DNA from: Chengkuizengella sp. SCS-71B
Lineage (GTDB): Bacteria > Bacillota > Bacilli > Paenibacillales > KCTC-33759
Assembly: GCF_040100845.1 (NCBI RefSeq)
Contig: NZ_JAZHSH010000001.1
Location: forward strand, 1,612,001-1,676,000
Direction: 5' to 3'
Length of the DNA stretch: 64,000 nt
In this document: piece after piece, positions 1 to 7,782 of the stretch
Layout of the letters: each line of letters starts with the position of its first letter
How positions within the stretch are numbered: position 1 is the stretch's first letter
The notes under the pieces: generated by a model
The model's database searches: none
The model's input: only the letters and a program-made list of their open reading frames with translations
Told to the model about the DNA's origin: nothing
Program-made: the position numbers and the translations under genes

Positions 1-1
1 T

Positions 2-523
2 ATTGCAGTTTCTTTGGTTAATCAAATTTCAAAGTACAATGAACAGAATGATTTGTATGAACGATTGGCTGCTGGAGGATTTAAAGACCTTACGCGTATT
101 GCTTCAGGTGATCCTGTAATTTGGAGAGATATTTTATTAAATAATAAAAATATCTTATTACACCTCTTGAATGATTGGCAAAAGGAGATTTCAAAATTTG
201 CTGATTTATTAAAAATGGATGATGGGCAAGGTGTTGAAGATCAATTTAAATTTGCAAGTGATTTTCGCAGTAAACTTCCTGAACGTAGAAAAGGAGTTAT
301 CACATCACTTTTTGACGTCTATGTTGACATACCCGATCATCCTGGATTGATTGGACATATTACATCTGAATTAGGTAATCGTAAAATTAGCCTGAAAAAT
401 ATTGAAATAATCGAAAGTCGCGGAGAAGTACCAGGTATTTTGAGACTATCATTTAGAGATGAAGATGATTTGGAAAATGCAGTGCAAACATTGAAAGAAT
501 TATCTTACTCAGTACATTTTTAA
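2..523 (+). CDS. tyrA: Prephenate dehydrogenase, C-terminal part (5' truncated by window)
   Basis: The reading frame is open from the first bases of the window, so this is the 3' part of a gene that begins upstream. The visible 173 residues start in the helical dimerisation region of prephenate dehydrogenase (LAAGGFKDLTRIASGDPVIW, typical of TyrA from Bacillales) and end with an ACT domain (about the last 75 residues, with PDHPGLIGHITSELGNRKI). TyrA oxidatively decarboxylates prephenate to 4-hydroxyphenylpyruvate with NAD+ in tyrosine synthesis. The ACT domain usually senses tyrosine or a related amino acid. The NAD-binding Rossmann domain lies outside the window. A strong terminator follows 12 bases after the stop, so this is the end of a transcription unit. 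Confidence 0.9.
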   Translation: MAVSLVNQISKYNEQNDLYERLAAGGFKDLTRIASGDPVIWRDILLNNKNILLHLLNDWQKEISKFADLLKMDDGQGVEDQFKFASDFRSKLPERRKGVITSLFDVYVDIPDHPGLIGHITSELGNRKISLKNIEIIESRGEVPGILRLSFRDEDDLENAVQTLKELSYSVHF

Positions 524-535
524 ATATTAAATAAT

Positions 536-576
536 ATAGGCTCGTTACTATTTTATTAAAGTAACGAGCCTATTTA
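536..576 (+). terminator. Rho-independent terminator after tyrA
   Basis: A 14-bp perfect stem (ATAGGCTCGTTACT pairing with AGTAACGAGCCTAT) with a 10-base loop and a short T-rich tail. It starts 13 bases after the tyrA stop codon. Confidence 0.9.
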
Positions 577-617
577 TTAGCGTATTTTTTGGTTTAGAGG
601 GATTGGAAAATAAGATG

Positions 618-647
618 TTGACAAAATGAAAACGTATACATTATACT
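618..647 (+). promoter_or_regulatory. Sigma-A type promoter for a short RNA
   Basis: TTGACA at 618-623 and TATACT at 642-647 are separated by 18 bases. It lies between the tyrA terminator and another terminator-like hairpin at 710-737. No open reading frame with a ribosome site follows before that hairpin. Confidence 0.6.
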
Positions 648-652
648 ATTAA

Positions 653-737
653 TACAGTATGGTTTCTCTCCACTCCTATCCAAATATGAGCACATGGAAT
701 ATGTGCAGCCACCTTCATTTAGAAGGTGTTTTTTTTT
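653..737 (+). ncRNA. Candidate small RNA, about 85 nt, C-rich 5' part
   Basis: The stretch runs from a consensus-like promoter to an intrinsic terminator (CACCTTC stem at 710-716, GAAGGTG at 722-728, then nine T). A second small hairpin (GCACAT/ATGTGC) sits at 690-705. The part before the hairpins (661-686) is unstructured and pyrimidine-rich, with CTCTCCACTCC, which could pair with Shine-Dalgarno regions. This layout (single-stranded C-rich segment, one hairpin, terminator) is that of trans-acting small RNAs in Firmicutes. I do not recognise the sequence. It might instead be a leftover attenuator, but no gene follows directly. Confidence 0.45.
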
Positions 738-908
738 GCCTCCATTTTTGCGTGTTTCATTAAAGTGTTCTTAGAGGATTGTAACTTTTATTTTAGAAAG
801 TCATGTTATAATATAAAAATAAAGAGTTAATTGTATATAGTAAATCGCTTGAAATTTTATCTAATATGGTTTACAATTAAATCTTTGACAAAGTTACCTT
901 ATGAACAA

Positions 909-926
909 AAGCTCCCATCGGAGCTT
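909..926. other. Small hairpin in gene-free stretch 738-1111
   Basis: The 370 bases before the sigma factor gene hold no supported gene. A 7-bp inverted repeat (AAGCTCC/GGAGCTT, 4-base loop) lies here without a T-run. A TATAAT box stands at 807-812 without a convincing -35, and another at 1074-1079 may belong to the sigma factor promoter. Confidence 0.4.
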
Positions 927-1111
927 CTCGTGGAAGTAGTCGAATGAATTACTAGATTCTAAATACATATTTAATGTGAATGAATTCATTTTATATGAAT
1001 ACACTTTTTTAAGAATGTATGAAAGATTTTTTTAATAAAACAACGCAACTTTTTATCCCTAGTGCAGTAAAAATATAATATAACACTGGGGAGGAGTTTT
1101 GACTAGGGGGT

Positions 1112-1711
1112 ATGTGTATAGTGACTGATTCCCAGTTGATCAGAGATATAAAAGATGGAGATACACAACTATACTCAATACTAATTAAGCGTTATGAGCG
1201 TAAAATTTATTCATTTATTTACAATATGTTGAAGAGCTCGGGTTTGGAGAGCTCATCTGAAGATTTATGTCAGGATACGTTTTATAAAGCATATCGCAGT
1301 TTGAGTACATTTAGGGAAGTAGAGGCTTCTTTTTCTACTTGGTTGTATACTATTGCTAGAAATACTGTTTTAAGTGAACTACGTAAACATAAAAGCACCA
1401 AGGTATCTATTGATGATGAAAGTGGATATATCCCATTAGCAGCTTTTGATACGATGCCTGAGCAATCCATTCTTAGGAATGAAAAAGTTTCCTTGGTAAG
1501 AGAAGCAATAAATAATTTGCCAGAGAAACAGAGATCTGCACTTATACTAAGAGAATATAATCAACTAGACTATCAGGAAATTGCAAACATATTAGGTCAA
1601 ACAATTAGTTCAGTAAAATCGTTGTTGTTTAGAGCTAGGGTTAGTGTGAAAAATCAATTGGAACCATACTTTCATGAACCTAAATATGAGGAGTATGAGG
1701 GGATGAAATAA
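1112..1711 (+). CDS. ECF-type RNA polymerase sigma factor
   Basis: A 199-residue sigma-70 family protein. Region 2 is at about residues 25-95 (QDTFYKAYRSLSTFR, the -10 recognition part, and FSTWLYTIARN), and region 4 at about 130-185 (LPEKQRSALILREYNQLDYQEIANILG followed by a helix-turn-helix). Regions 1 and 3 are absent, as in extracytoplasmic-function sigma factors. One base separates its stop from the start of a membrane protein with a zinc-binding anti-sigma motif, the normal sigma/anti-sigma arrangement. The assigned ATG has GGGG directly before it and GAGGAG 15 bases upstream. The GTG at 1121 is an alternative. ECF pairs usually autoregulate, but I cannot assign a promoter motif with confidence. 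The inducing signal is unknown. Confidence 0.9.
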   Translation: MCIVTDSQLIRDIKDGDTQLYSILIKRYERKIYSFIYNMLKSSGLESSSEDLCQDTFYKAYRSLSTFREVEASFSTWLYTIARNTVLSELRKHKSTKVSIDDESGYIPLAAFDTMPEQSILRNEKVSLVREAINNLPEKQRSALILREYNQLDYQEIANILGQTISSVKSLLFRARVSVKNQLEPYFHEPKYEEYEGMK

Positions 1712-1712
1712 A

Positions 1713-2273
1713 ATGAATTGTAAAGAGGCTCAAGAATCATTTGCATTGTACTGGGATTTGCCTGAAGAGAACTTCAAACGAATAAAAATAGACCAGCATC
1801 TTAAGAGTTGCACTTCGTGTGCCAAAGAGTTTGAAATTTGGGAAAAGAGCCATGATTTTATACATATGACTTCTTCATTAGAAGATGATGAGCACCCGTT
1901 TGAAATTAGTAAAAATATATCTGGTTCAGTCATGGATCGAATTTATATGGAGGAATCTTGGAAGGTACCAATTCAAGATCGAATATATTCCTTATCTTTT
2001 AAATTTAAAAGGAATATTACTCTTTTAATTTCATTCTGCTTTGCCATTTTTGTGACGAGTTTATTCTTGTCTATCTTGAATAACTTTCAAGCAAACAATG
2101 TAGAGCCAGCTGAACCAAAGTCTGGAATTGTAACTGTTGCAAGTATTAACAATCCTTTGCCAGTAGAATTTATTTCTGATCCAAGTTTTCCAGATTACTT
2201 AATTGTACTTTCATTACTTGGAGTTATTGGTACCATTTTAATATTAAATTGGTTCACAAGAATTAGAGCCTAG
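1713..2273 (+). CDS. Membrane-anchored zinc-finger anti-sigma factor
   Basis: 186 residues. The N-terminal 40 carry the ZAS (zinc-binding anti-sigma) signature HxxxCxxC in DQHLKSCTSCAKEF, which binds and inhibits cognate ECF sigma factors in the cytoplasm. A first membrane helix spans about residues 108-130 (ITLLISFCFAIFVTSLFLSI) and a second hydrophobic helix is at the C terminus (YLIVLSLLGVIGTILILNWF), so both ends should face the cytoplasm with a short external loop of about 35 residues. It is translationally coupled to the sigma gene. Release of the sigma factor probably follows a signal sensed at the membrane. Confidence 0.8.
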   Translation: MNCKEAQESFALYWDLPEENFKRIKIDQHLKSCTSCAKEFEIWEKSHDFIHMTSSLEDDEHPFEISKNISGSVMDRIYMEESWKVPIQDRIYSLSFKFKRNITLLISFCFAIFVTSLFLSILNNFQANNVEPAEPKSGIVTVASINNPLPVEFISDPSFPDYLIVLSLLGVIGTILILNWFTRIRA

Positions 2274-2290
2274 CATAATTTAATCCGACG

Positions 2291-2325
2291 AGTCTCCACT
2301 ATTTAATGAGGTAGGAGACTTTTTG
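2291..2325 (+). terminator. Terminator after the sigma/anti-sigma pair
   Basis: AGTCTCC (2291-2297) pairs with GGAGACT (2314-2320), followed by five T. It ends the two-gene operon. Confidence 0.8.
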
Positions 2326-2364
2326 TGTTTGCAATATATTTTTTTATGTGTGAAAGGGGAATGA

Positions 2365-2946
2365 ATGATGACAACTATTGGATTAATAAGACATGGTGTA
2401 ACAGATTGGAATCAACAACGTATCATTCAAGGACATATGGATATTTCTTTAAATGATGAAGGAAAAGAACAAGCAGCTGCACTTGGAGAACGTTTGGTTG
2501 AGCACCAATGGGATATTATTTTGTGTAGTGATTTAATAAGGGCAAAAGAGACGGCATCCATTATAGCAAAGAGACTTAATCTAGAAATATCATCCTACGA
2601 TGAAAGGTTAAGAGAGAGATACTTAGGAGCATTAGAAGGGTTATCCTATGAAGATAGAATTAAAAAGTATGGGGAAGATTGGCATGCAATCCATCATAAT
2701 CCAGAATTGAAAATTGAAAAAGATGAGCATCTAAAAAATAGAGGTTTGCAGGTGATAAAGGATGTTCAGAAATTATATGGCAATAGGAGGGTTCTAATTG
2801 TAAGTCATGGTGGTTTAATAAATCAACTCTTAAGAGAACTGCTTGATGATTTTGATTCTAAAATCCATAATACTTCAATTACCATTTTAGAAAACAAGAA
2901 GGATCAATGGAAGTCTATTGTGTTGAATTGTACAAAACATCTCTAA
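2365..2946 (+). CDS. Histidine phosphatase family protein (phosphoglycerate mutase-like)
   Basis: 193 residues with the family signature LIRHGVTDWN near the N terminus (catalytic His 10 in RHG), the acid residue region LRERYLGALEGL, and the second catalytic histidine in IVSHGGLINQLL near residue 150. These phosphatases work through a phosphohistidine. Substrates in Bacillales relatives range from sugar phosphates to alpha-ribazole phosphate, and sequence alone does not decide between them. The start has AAAGGGG 5 to 8 bases upstream of two consecutive ATG codons. It stands alone between a terminator and a structured repeat region. Confidence 0.85.
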   Translation: MMTTIGLIRHGVTDWNQQRIIQGHMDISLNDEGKEQAAALGERLVEHQWDIILCSDLIRAKETASIIAKRLNLEISSYDERLRERYLGALEGLSYEDRIKKYGEDWHAIHHNPELKIEKDEHLKNRGLQVIKDVQKLYGNRRVLIVSHGGLINQLLRELLDDFDSKIHNTSITILENKKDQWKSIVLNCTKHL

Positions 2947-2950
2947 TTTA

Positions 2951-3006
2951 CCCACAAAAGTGAAGAACTTACTTCGAAGATTAAACCTATTACTTTTGCG
3001 GGGCCC
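2951..3006 (+). repeat. Palindromic interspersed repeat, copy 1
   Basis: It begins CCCACAAAAGTGAAGA and ends TTACTTTTGCGGGGCCC. The AAAAGT and ACTTTT arms and the C-run and G-run can pair. The same layout recurs at 17353-17416 (opposite strand) and 20524-20584, with a partial copy at 3021-3056. It starts directly after the phosphatase gene. Confidence 0.65.
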
Positions 3007-3020
3007 AGAACAAAGAACCG

Positions 3021-3112
3021 CACCCCAAAAAGTGAAGAACTTCTTTGTCAGTCCCCAGTTCTTGGATGAACTGGTGGCAGCGTTCACCCAGCTCATAGAT
3101 GTGCTGGTGTCA
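3021..3112 (+). repeat. Partial repeat copy followed by two hairpins
   Basis: CACCCCAAAAAGTGAAGAAC at 3021-3040 matches the 5' arm of the interspersed repeat. Two hairpins follow: CAGTTC/GAACTG around 3056-3074 and ACCCAGC/GCTGGT around 3088-3112. The block is structured and non-coding. Open frames across it have no ribosome site and share nothing with known proteins. Confidence 0.5.
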
Positions 3113-3228
3113 GAATTGTCACAATTTAAATCTCTCCCCAAACCATATTTTTTCCAATATTATGAATATTTTTTATTTTAAATCCCATAATGGTACTAGA
3201 AATATGTGCAGTTTCTGGAGGTACCTTT

Positions 3229-4350
3229 ATGAATTTAGCAGATATGTTAAGCTTTGCGGATATTCAACAATTAGATCGTATTGCGAGATATTATGAATGT
3301 GAATGCAGCAGTCACTCAAAAAATGAATTGATTCAGTCCATTTTAACTAGAATAAATCGAAAAGATGTATTTGAAGATAATTTAAAAAAGCTTAGTGTTG
3401 AAGATTTGCGCTTTATCAATATGGTTATTTTTGAAAAAAGAGAAGCATTTAGTCTTGAGGAATTATTGGCTAGAGTGAAAAATACTAGGTTTACAGAGGA
3501 TGGTAATGAAGAAGTAAATCCAAGAGATACAATTACTATGTTTAAAAAAAGAGGTTGGATTTTTAACGGTGTTTCCCATAAAACAAAATACTTGTTCCAA
3601 TTTCCCGAGGATCTTAAAAAGCGTTTTGTCGATTTGATAACTTATGAGTTCCAACAAAAGATAGAAAATGTACAAGAACCTGATTTATACAGAGATGAAT
3701 TTAATCTTATCATTCAAGATATATATTTATTTTTAAAAGAGTTATACCATATGCAGGAAGTTCATTTAACCGCCTCAGGAGCGATGTATAAAAGATCTCT
3801 CTTTCAATTCTTAAATCAACTTTCAATACAAGAAAATCCGATTCAAAAAGGAGAATGGAGATTTGGTTATGGAAGAATGTTTAAAGATTACCCAAATCGA
3901 TTTTCACTCATTTACGATTACTGTTATTTCAATGATTTAATAGAAGAAGAAAATGAGGTTTTAACATGTTCAGAAAAAGGAAAAATGATCGTGGAAGAGG
4001 GAAAGAAAGAAAAATTAGAAAGTGTGTATCGATTCTGGATTAGATTATATAAAGGACCTATTCATAACATTCAATCCATTGTACATTGGACGAGTATTTT
4101 AGCGAAAAATTGGGTAACCGTCTCATCTTTGAAAGAAGTTTTAAGTGATTTAATAAAACCATATTATTATGACAATGTAAATTCCATCTTAGACGAAAGA
4201 GTTTTTAAAATGATGATGCATTTAGGCTTATTAAAAGTAGGTGAACACGAAACTAAAGGTGTAGTTGTTCAAATGACAAAGATAGGTTCGCTCATCATAA
4301 AGGGTATACATATTAATGATGAAGATACAATTATTATTGATCAAAAATGA
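3229..4350 (+). CDS. Conserved protein of unknown function, helicase-associated winged-helix type
   Basis: 373 residues from the ATG at 3229, chosen because TCTGGAGG stands 10 bases upstream. The frame is open 13 codons further without a ribosome site. The protein is soluble and highly charged. The N-terminal third (LSFADIQQLDRIARYYEC, SKNELIQSIL, LSVEDLRFINMVIFEKREAFSLEELL) resembles SAP-like and winged-helix modules of the XPB/Ssl2 N-terminal type found in helicase-associated proteins of Gram-positive bacteria. This is a tentative fold assignment from pattern only. No nuclease or ATPase motif is visible. Its place before the IDEAL-domain gene and ypiF is as in related Bacillales genomes. 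Confidence 0.6.
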   Translation: MNLADMLSFADIQQLDRIARYYECECSSHSKNELIQSILTRINRKDVFEDNLKKLSVEDLRFINMVIFEKREAFSLEELLARVKNTRFTEDGNEEVNPRDTITMFKKRGWIFNGVSHKTKYLFQFPEDLKKRFVDLITYEFQQKIENVQEPDLYRDEFNLIIQDIYLFLKELYHMQEVHLTASGAMYKRSLFQFLNQLSIQENPIQKGEWRFGYGRMFKDYPNRFSLIYDYCYFNDLIEEENEVLTCSEKGKMIVEEGKKEKLESVYRFWIRLYKGPIHNIQSIVHWTSILAKNWVTVSSLKEVLSDLIKPYYYDNVNSILDERVFKMMMHLGLLKVGEHETKGVVVQMTKIGSLIIKGIHINDEDTIIIDQK

Positions 4351-4471
4351 AATTTGGACATCAATTATATAAAATGGGTGGTCAAATCCCAAACCTTATA
4401 TCAAGTAAGTGAATATAATTAATTATGAGTACTATAAAGTTTCTTTTTCAAATGATGGAGGGTGTAATATT

Positions 4472-4663
4472 ATGGGAAACATGAGTATTATTTATGAGGC
4501 TTTGTTAGATCTCCATGCAGAAGTGGTCATTAAAGAATCTATAAGAAAATTCCGTGAAGTAAACTTATATAAAGAAATAGACGATGCGTTACAAAACGGA
4601 GACGAAGATTTATTTATTAAATTGACAAACGAACTAAAAACAATAAACGAATCATCTGCATAA
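4472..4663 (+). CDS. IDEAL domain protein
   Basis: 63 residues from the ATG at 4472, which has GGAGGG 9 bases upstream. The C-terminal part (YKEIDDALQNGDEDLFIKLTNEL) is an IDEAL domain, a short helical module named after its sequence and found at the C terminus of YpiB in Bacillus, where it may contact other proteins. The larger N-terminal UPF0302 domain of YpiB is absent, so this is a minimal, domain-only relative. It sits in the ypiB position just ahead of ypiF. Function is unknown. A terminator follows immediately. Confidence 0.7.
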   Translation: MGNMSIIYEALLDLHAEVVIKESIRKFREVNLYKEIDDALQNGDEDLFIKLTNELKTINESSA

Positions 4664-4668
4664 ATGTA

Positions 4669-4703
4669 AGATAAATGAAACACATTCATTTATCTTTTTT
4701 TTG
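4669..4703 (+). terminator. Terminator after the IDEAL-domain gene
   Basis: AGATAAATGA (4669-4678) pairs with TCATTTATCT (4686-4695), followed by a run of eight T. Confidence 0.9.
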
Positions 4704-4793
4704 TACCCTCCCCCACTTAGTATGGACAATTCTAATAAAAGGAAATAAAATAATAGATGAGCTCTAATTACATTACTTAATGGGAGAATACAT

Positions 4794-5231
4794 ATGAAGT
4801 TTAGCGAAATTGAAAAAAATATATGGGAAGAACATCAAGAATATTTAGATACCTGTTTACTCCCATTTACTGGATTGACTGGTCTAGAAAATCCGATGGA
4901 GGTTACCAAGTCACTTGAAGGCTTGAGAGATATGTTAGAATACGTTGAGATTCCATTTAAAGGAAGGGTTGTAACATATCCAGCTGTACATTTCTCTCAT
5001 GAAGAACAATATTTAGAATCTTATTTAAAAAAGATTTGTTTTAACCTTAAAAAGCAAGGGTTTCAGTACATTATTTTAATAAGCAATTGTCCAGAAATAC
5101 ATAATTTTAATCTACAGGATTTCTGTTTGTTATTAACTCCAAGTGAAAGTGAGGTAGAGAATGTAAATTTAAAGGAAGAGATTTCTAATAAAGTGCAAGC
5201 CTTATGGAATAATAACAATGATTTGCAATAA
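4794..5231 (+). CDS. ypiF: YpiF family protein (DUF2487)
   Basis: 145 residues, close to the usual length of the YpiF/DUF2487 family, with the typical segments LLPFTGLTGLENPMEVT, FKGRVVTYPAVHF and FQYIILISNCPE. No catalytic motif is known and the role is not established. In Bacillus and Paenibacillus this gene directly precedes qcrABC, as here. It has GGGAG 9 bases before the ATG. No terminator is visible between it and the qcr promoter. Confidence 0.8.
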   Translation: MKFSEIEKNIWEEHQEYLDTCLLPFTGLTGLENPMEVTKSLEGLRDMLEYVEIPFKGRVVTYPAVHFSHEEQYLESYLKKICFNLKKQGFQYIILISNCPEIHNFNLQDFCLLLTPSESEVENVNLKEEISNKVQALWNNNNDLQ

Positions 5232-5374
5232 TTGGTCATAAAACAAGAGTCATTGGGAAAAACTACACCAAGAGATTTAACAAATTTGATAAAAAATGTA
5301 TTTTTAAACTTGTGACAATTTCCTTACATTTTTCAAAAGGGAGGTTTAATGCGAATTATACATACAGATCATTC

Positions 5375-5403
5375 TTGACGACCCCTTAGTCGTAAGCTAT
5401 TAT
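5375..5403 (+). promoter_or_regulatory. Promoter of qcrABC with a downstream palindrome
   Basis: TTGACG at 5375-5380 and TATTAT at 5398-5403 are spaced by 17 bases, 80 bases upstream of qcrA. Between promoter and start, TCAACA-AAA-TGTTAA (5433-5447) is an imperfect palindrome that could be an operator. A nine-codon frame with a strong ribosome site (GGGAGG, ATG at 5349) ends at the -35 box. Confidence 0.55.
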
Positions 5404-5483
5404 TATTATGTTCTAGTATGTTGAGAATTTTATCAACAAAATGTTAACGTGAGTGAGATATGTTGTAAAGGGGGTAAAGAGAC

Positions 5484-6026
5484 GTGCAAGATCATAAAAA
5501 AGAGACAAAATCACATGGGAAACCAGTCAAAAGACGTGAAATGTCTCGTCGACAATTCCTTTCCTATACCCTCGGGGGCACAGGTGGATTCATGATGAGT
5601 TTACCTTTGATAGCTAATTTGAGATTTGCAGTAGATCCGCTATTGCAACCAAAAGCTGAATCAGATTGGGTTAAGGTTATTGAAGTAGAAAAAGTTACCG
5701 ATACTCCAACGTCGGTCAATTTTGAAAAAAATGTTGTTGATGGTTGGTATGAGTCAGATAAGGGTTTTGGAGCATGGATTACTAAAGATACGAATGGTGA
5801 TGTATTTGCTTTATCACCGATTTGTAAACATTTAGGTTGTACCGTTGAATGGGAAAAAAATGTGAATTATCCAAATGAATATTTTTGCCCATGTCATGCA
5901 GCCCGTTATACGAGAGACGGTAAGAACTTAGCCGTTGCACCTGCACCTTTAGATGAGTATGATGTGAAAATTGAAAATGGTTTTGTTTATTTAAGTCAAA
6001 TCAAACCGAATACGAGGGTAGAATAA
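5484..6026 (+). CDS. qcrA: Menaquinol:cytochrome c reductase Rieske iron-sulfur subunit
   Basis: 180 residues. The Rieske motifs CKHLGCTV and CPCHAARY supply the two Cys/His pairs that ligate the [2Fe-2S] cluster. The N terminus has a twin-arginine motif (SRRQF) followed by a hydrophobic segment, so it is exported folded by Tat and stays anchored in the membrane. It takes electrons from menaquinol in the bc complex. GTG start with AAGGGGG upstream. First gene of qcrABC, 16 bases before qcrB. Confidence 0.95.
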   Translation: MQDHKKETKSHGKPVKRREMSRRQFLSYTLGGTGGFMMSLPLIANLRFAVDPLLQPKAESDWVKVIEVEKVTDTPTSVNFEKNVVDGWYESDKGFGAWITKDTNGDVFALSPICKHLGCTVEWEKNVNYPNEYFCPCHAARYTRDGKNLAVAPAPLDEYDVKIENGFVYLSQIKPNTRVE

Positions 6027-6042
6027 AGGAGGCGTAAATCAG

Positions 6043-6714
6043 ATGTTAAAAAGTATATATAATTGGATTGATGAACGTCTTGATATCACGCCAATGTGGA
6101 GAGATGTTGCAGATCATGAGGTTCCTGAGCATGTGAACCCAGCTCATCACTTTTCTGCATTCGTATACTGCTTTGGTGGACTGACGTTTTTCATTACTGT
6201 AATTCAGATTTTATCAGGAATGTTTTTAACGATGTATTATGTAGACGATATCGTAAATGCATATAAAAGTGTAGATTATTTACAGCATAAGGTTGCATTT
6301 GGTGTTATCGTGCGTGGCATGCATCATTGGGGTGCAAGTTTAGTTATTGTAATGATGTTTTTACATACGTTACGTGTATTTTTCACAGGTTCCTATAAAG
6401 CGCCTAGAGAAATGAATTGGCTTGTAGGGATGTCAATTTTCTTTGTGATGTTAGGACTAGGTTTCACAGGATATTTATTACCTTGGGACAATAAAGCCTA
6501 TTTTGCAACACAGGTAGGAATTCAAATTGCTGCTTCAGTTCCTATCCTTGGACAATATATTGAAACTTTCTTACAAGGTGGGGAAATCGTTGGAGCTCAA
6601 ACTTTAACAAGGTTCTTCGCATTACACGTGTTCTTCTTACCAGGCGCTTTATTAGCATTACTTGGTGGACATTTCTTCATGATACGTAAACAAGGAATAT
6701 CTGGTCCTCTTTAA
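6043..6714 (+). CDS. qcrB: Menaquinol:cytochrome c reductase cytochrome b subunit
   Basis: 223 residues, the length of the cytochrome b6-type (split) subunit of Bacillales, with four membrane helices. Haem-ligating histidines lie in GMHHWGASLVIVMMFLHTLR and in the last helix region FFALHVFFLPGALLALLGGH. The LPWDNKAYFA segment is typical of the family. An early Cys (YCFGG) corresponds to the covalent haem c site known for b6-type subunits. It carries the quinone-binding, proton-translocating core with QcrC. Confidence 0.95.
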   Translation: MLKSIYNWIDERLDITPMWRDVADHEVPEHVNPAHHFSAFVYCFGGLTFFITVIQILSGMFLTMYYVDDIVNAYKSVDYLQHKVAFGVIVRGMHHWGASLVIVMMFLHTLRVFFTGSYKAPREMNWLVGMSIFFVMLGLGFTGYLLPWDNKAYFATQVGIQIAASVPILGQYIETFLQGGEIVGAQTLTRFFALHVFFLPGALLALLGGHFFMIRKQGISGPL

Positions 6715-6777
6715 GAAGATCTTATCATTAAGGGGATTTTACAAACATATTAAAATTCATGAAAGGAGGAGCAATAC

Positions 6778-7674
6778 GTGGCTCATGATCATAATTCGAA
6801 AGAAAAAGTAGTTTATGTTGGGGATTCAAGAGTAAAGAAGTATAAGAAAAATAATGTTCCTCTTGATTATTCCGCTTACCCTGGAAATTCAGAGGCATTT
6901 GTACCCAATTTTTTATTAAAAGAATGGATGGTTGGTTCCGTTTTTTTAGTGGGTTTTATGATTCTTACTATGTCTCACCCTTCTCCGCTCGGTTATCCAG
7001 CGGATCCGACTAAAACAGATTTTGTTCCTATTCCAGACTGGTACTTTTTATTTTTGTATCAGTTGCTAAAATATCCATATACATCAGATGCATTTGTTGT
7101 TTTAGGTACACTTGTATTACCAGGTCTATTGTTTGGTGGATTAATGTTTGCTCCATTTTTAGATACTGGAAAGGAAAGACGTTGGTATAAACGTCCAATT
7201 GCAAGTTCTTTAATGTTTTTAAGTTTGTTTGCTGTTGTATTTTTAACAATGGTTTCATGGCAAGGTTATCAGCATGAATTGGAAGAATTGAATATTATCC
7301 CAGAGCATCTTGTTAGAGCAGAATTGTTAGAATCTGGTGAAGAAGTGCCAGGTGGTAAGGAAGAAGAACCTGTTGCTATCGTTAATAAGGAAAGTGAAGG
7401 ATATGATCTTTATCAGAAATCTTCATGTATCTCTTGTCATGCAGCTGATTTAAATGGAACTGTTGGTCCGTCGCTTAGAGGTATCGGTGATAAATATTCA
7501 AAAGAAGAAATTAATGATATTATTTATAATGGTTTTGGAAACCGAATGGGTGAGCAAGTATCAATGAATCCAGAATTTACGGATGCTGATTTTGATACTC
7601 TTGCTGGTTGGTTAGCAGAACAAAAGGCACCAGCTGGTGAAGAAGCTCCAGAGGAAGTTGCAGAAACTCACTAA
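6778..7674 (+). CDS. qcrC: Menaquinol:cytochrome c reductase fused cytochrome b/c subunit
   Basis: 298 residues joining two modules, as in Bacillus QcrC: an N-terminal subunit-IV-like part with three membrane helices (PDWYFLFLYQLLKYPY) and a C-terminal cytochrome c domain with CISCH (covalent haem c) near residue 220 and the axial methionine probably in NRMGEQVSMNP. The haem domain faces outside and passes electrons to cytochrome c or an oxidase. GTG start with AAAGGAGG 8 bases upstream. The tail is short and acidic (GEEAPEEVAE). A terminator follows. Confidence 0.95.
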   Translation: MAHDHNSKEKVVYVGDSRVKKYKKNNVPLDYSAYPGNSEAFVPNFLLKEWMVGSVFLVGFMILTMSHPSPLGYPADPTKTDFVPIPDWYFLFLYQLLKYPYTSDAFVVLGTLVLPGLLFGGLMFAPFLDTGKERRWYKRPIASSLMFLSLFAVVFLTMVSWQGYQHELEELNIIPEHLVRAELLESGEEVPGGKEEEPVAIVNKESEGYDLYQKSSCISCHAADLNGTVGPSLRGIGDKYSKEEINDIIYNGFGNRMGEQVSMNPEFTDADFDTLAGWLAEQKAPAGEEAPEEVAETH

Positions 7675-7724
7675 AGCAAGAGTTACTTAACTTAGAATTA
7701 AATATATTCGATATAATGACTGGA

Positions 7725-7754
7725 AACCTGATCGAAGTTCGATCAGGTTTTTTT
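7725..7754 (+). terminator. Terminator after qcrABC
   Basis: AACCTGATCGA pairs with TCGATCAGGTT around a 3-base loop, followed by seven T. Confidence 0.95.
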
Positions 7755-7782
7755 AAAAATACTCAGTAAATGGAGGTTTACG

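Noticed and set aside
1050-1111. Clear ECF-type autoregulatory promoter before the sigma factor
   Set aside because: CAACTTTTT is suggestive of a -35 element, but no matching -10 could be fixed at a usual distance.
2887-3181. Three overlapping open frames on both strands after the phosphatase gene
   Set aside because: They run through hairpins and interspersed repeats, have no ribosome site and read as low-sense protein.
5300-5450. Rex operator upstream of qcrA
   Set aside because: Only a half-site TTGTGA is present; the 5433-5447 palindrome does not match the Rex pattern.
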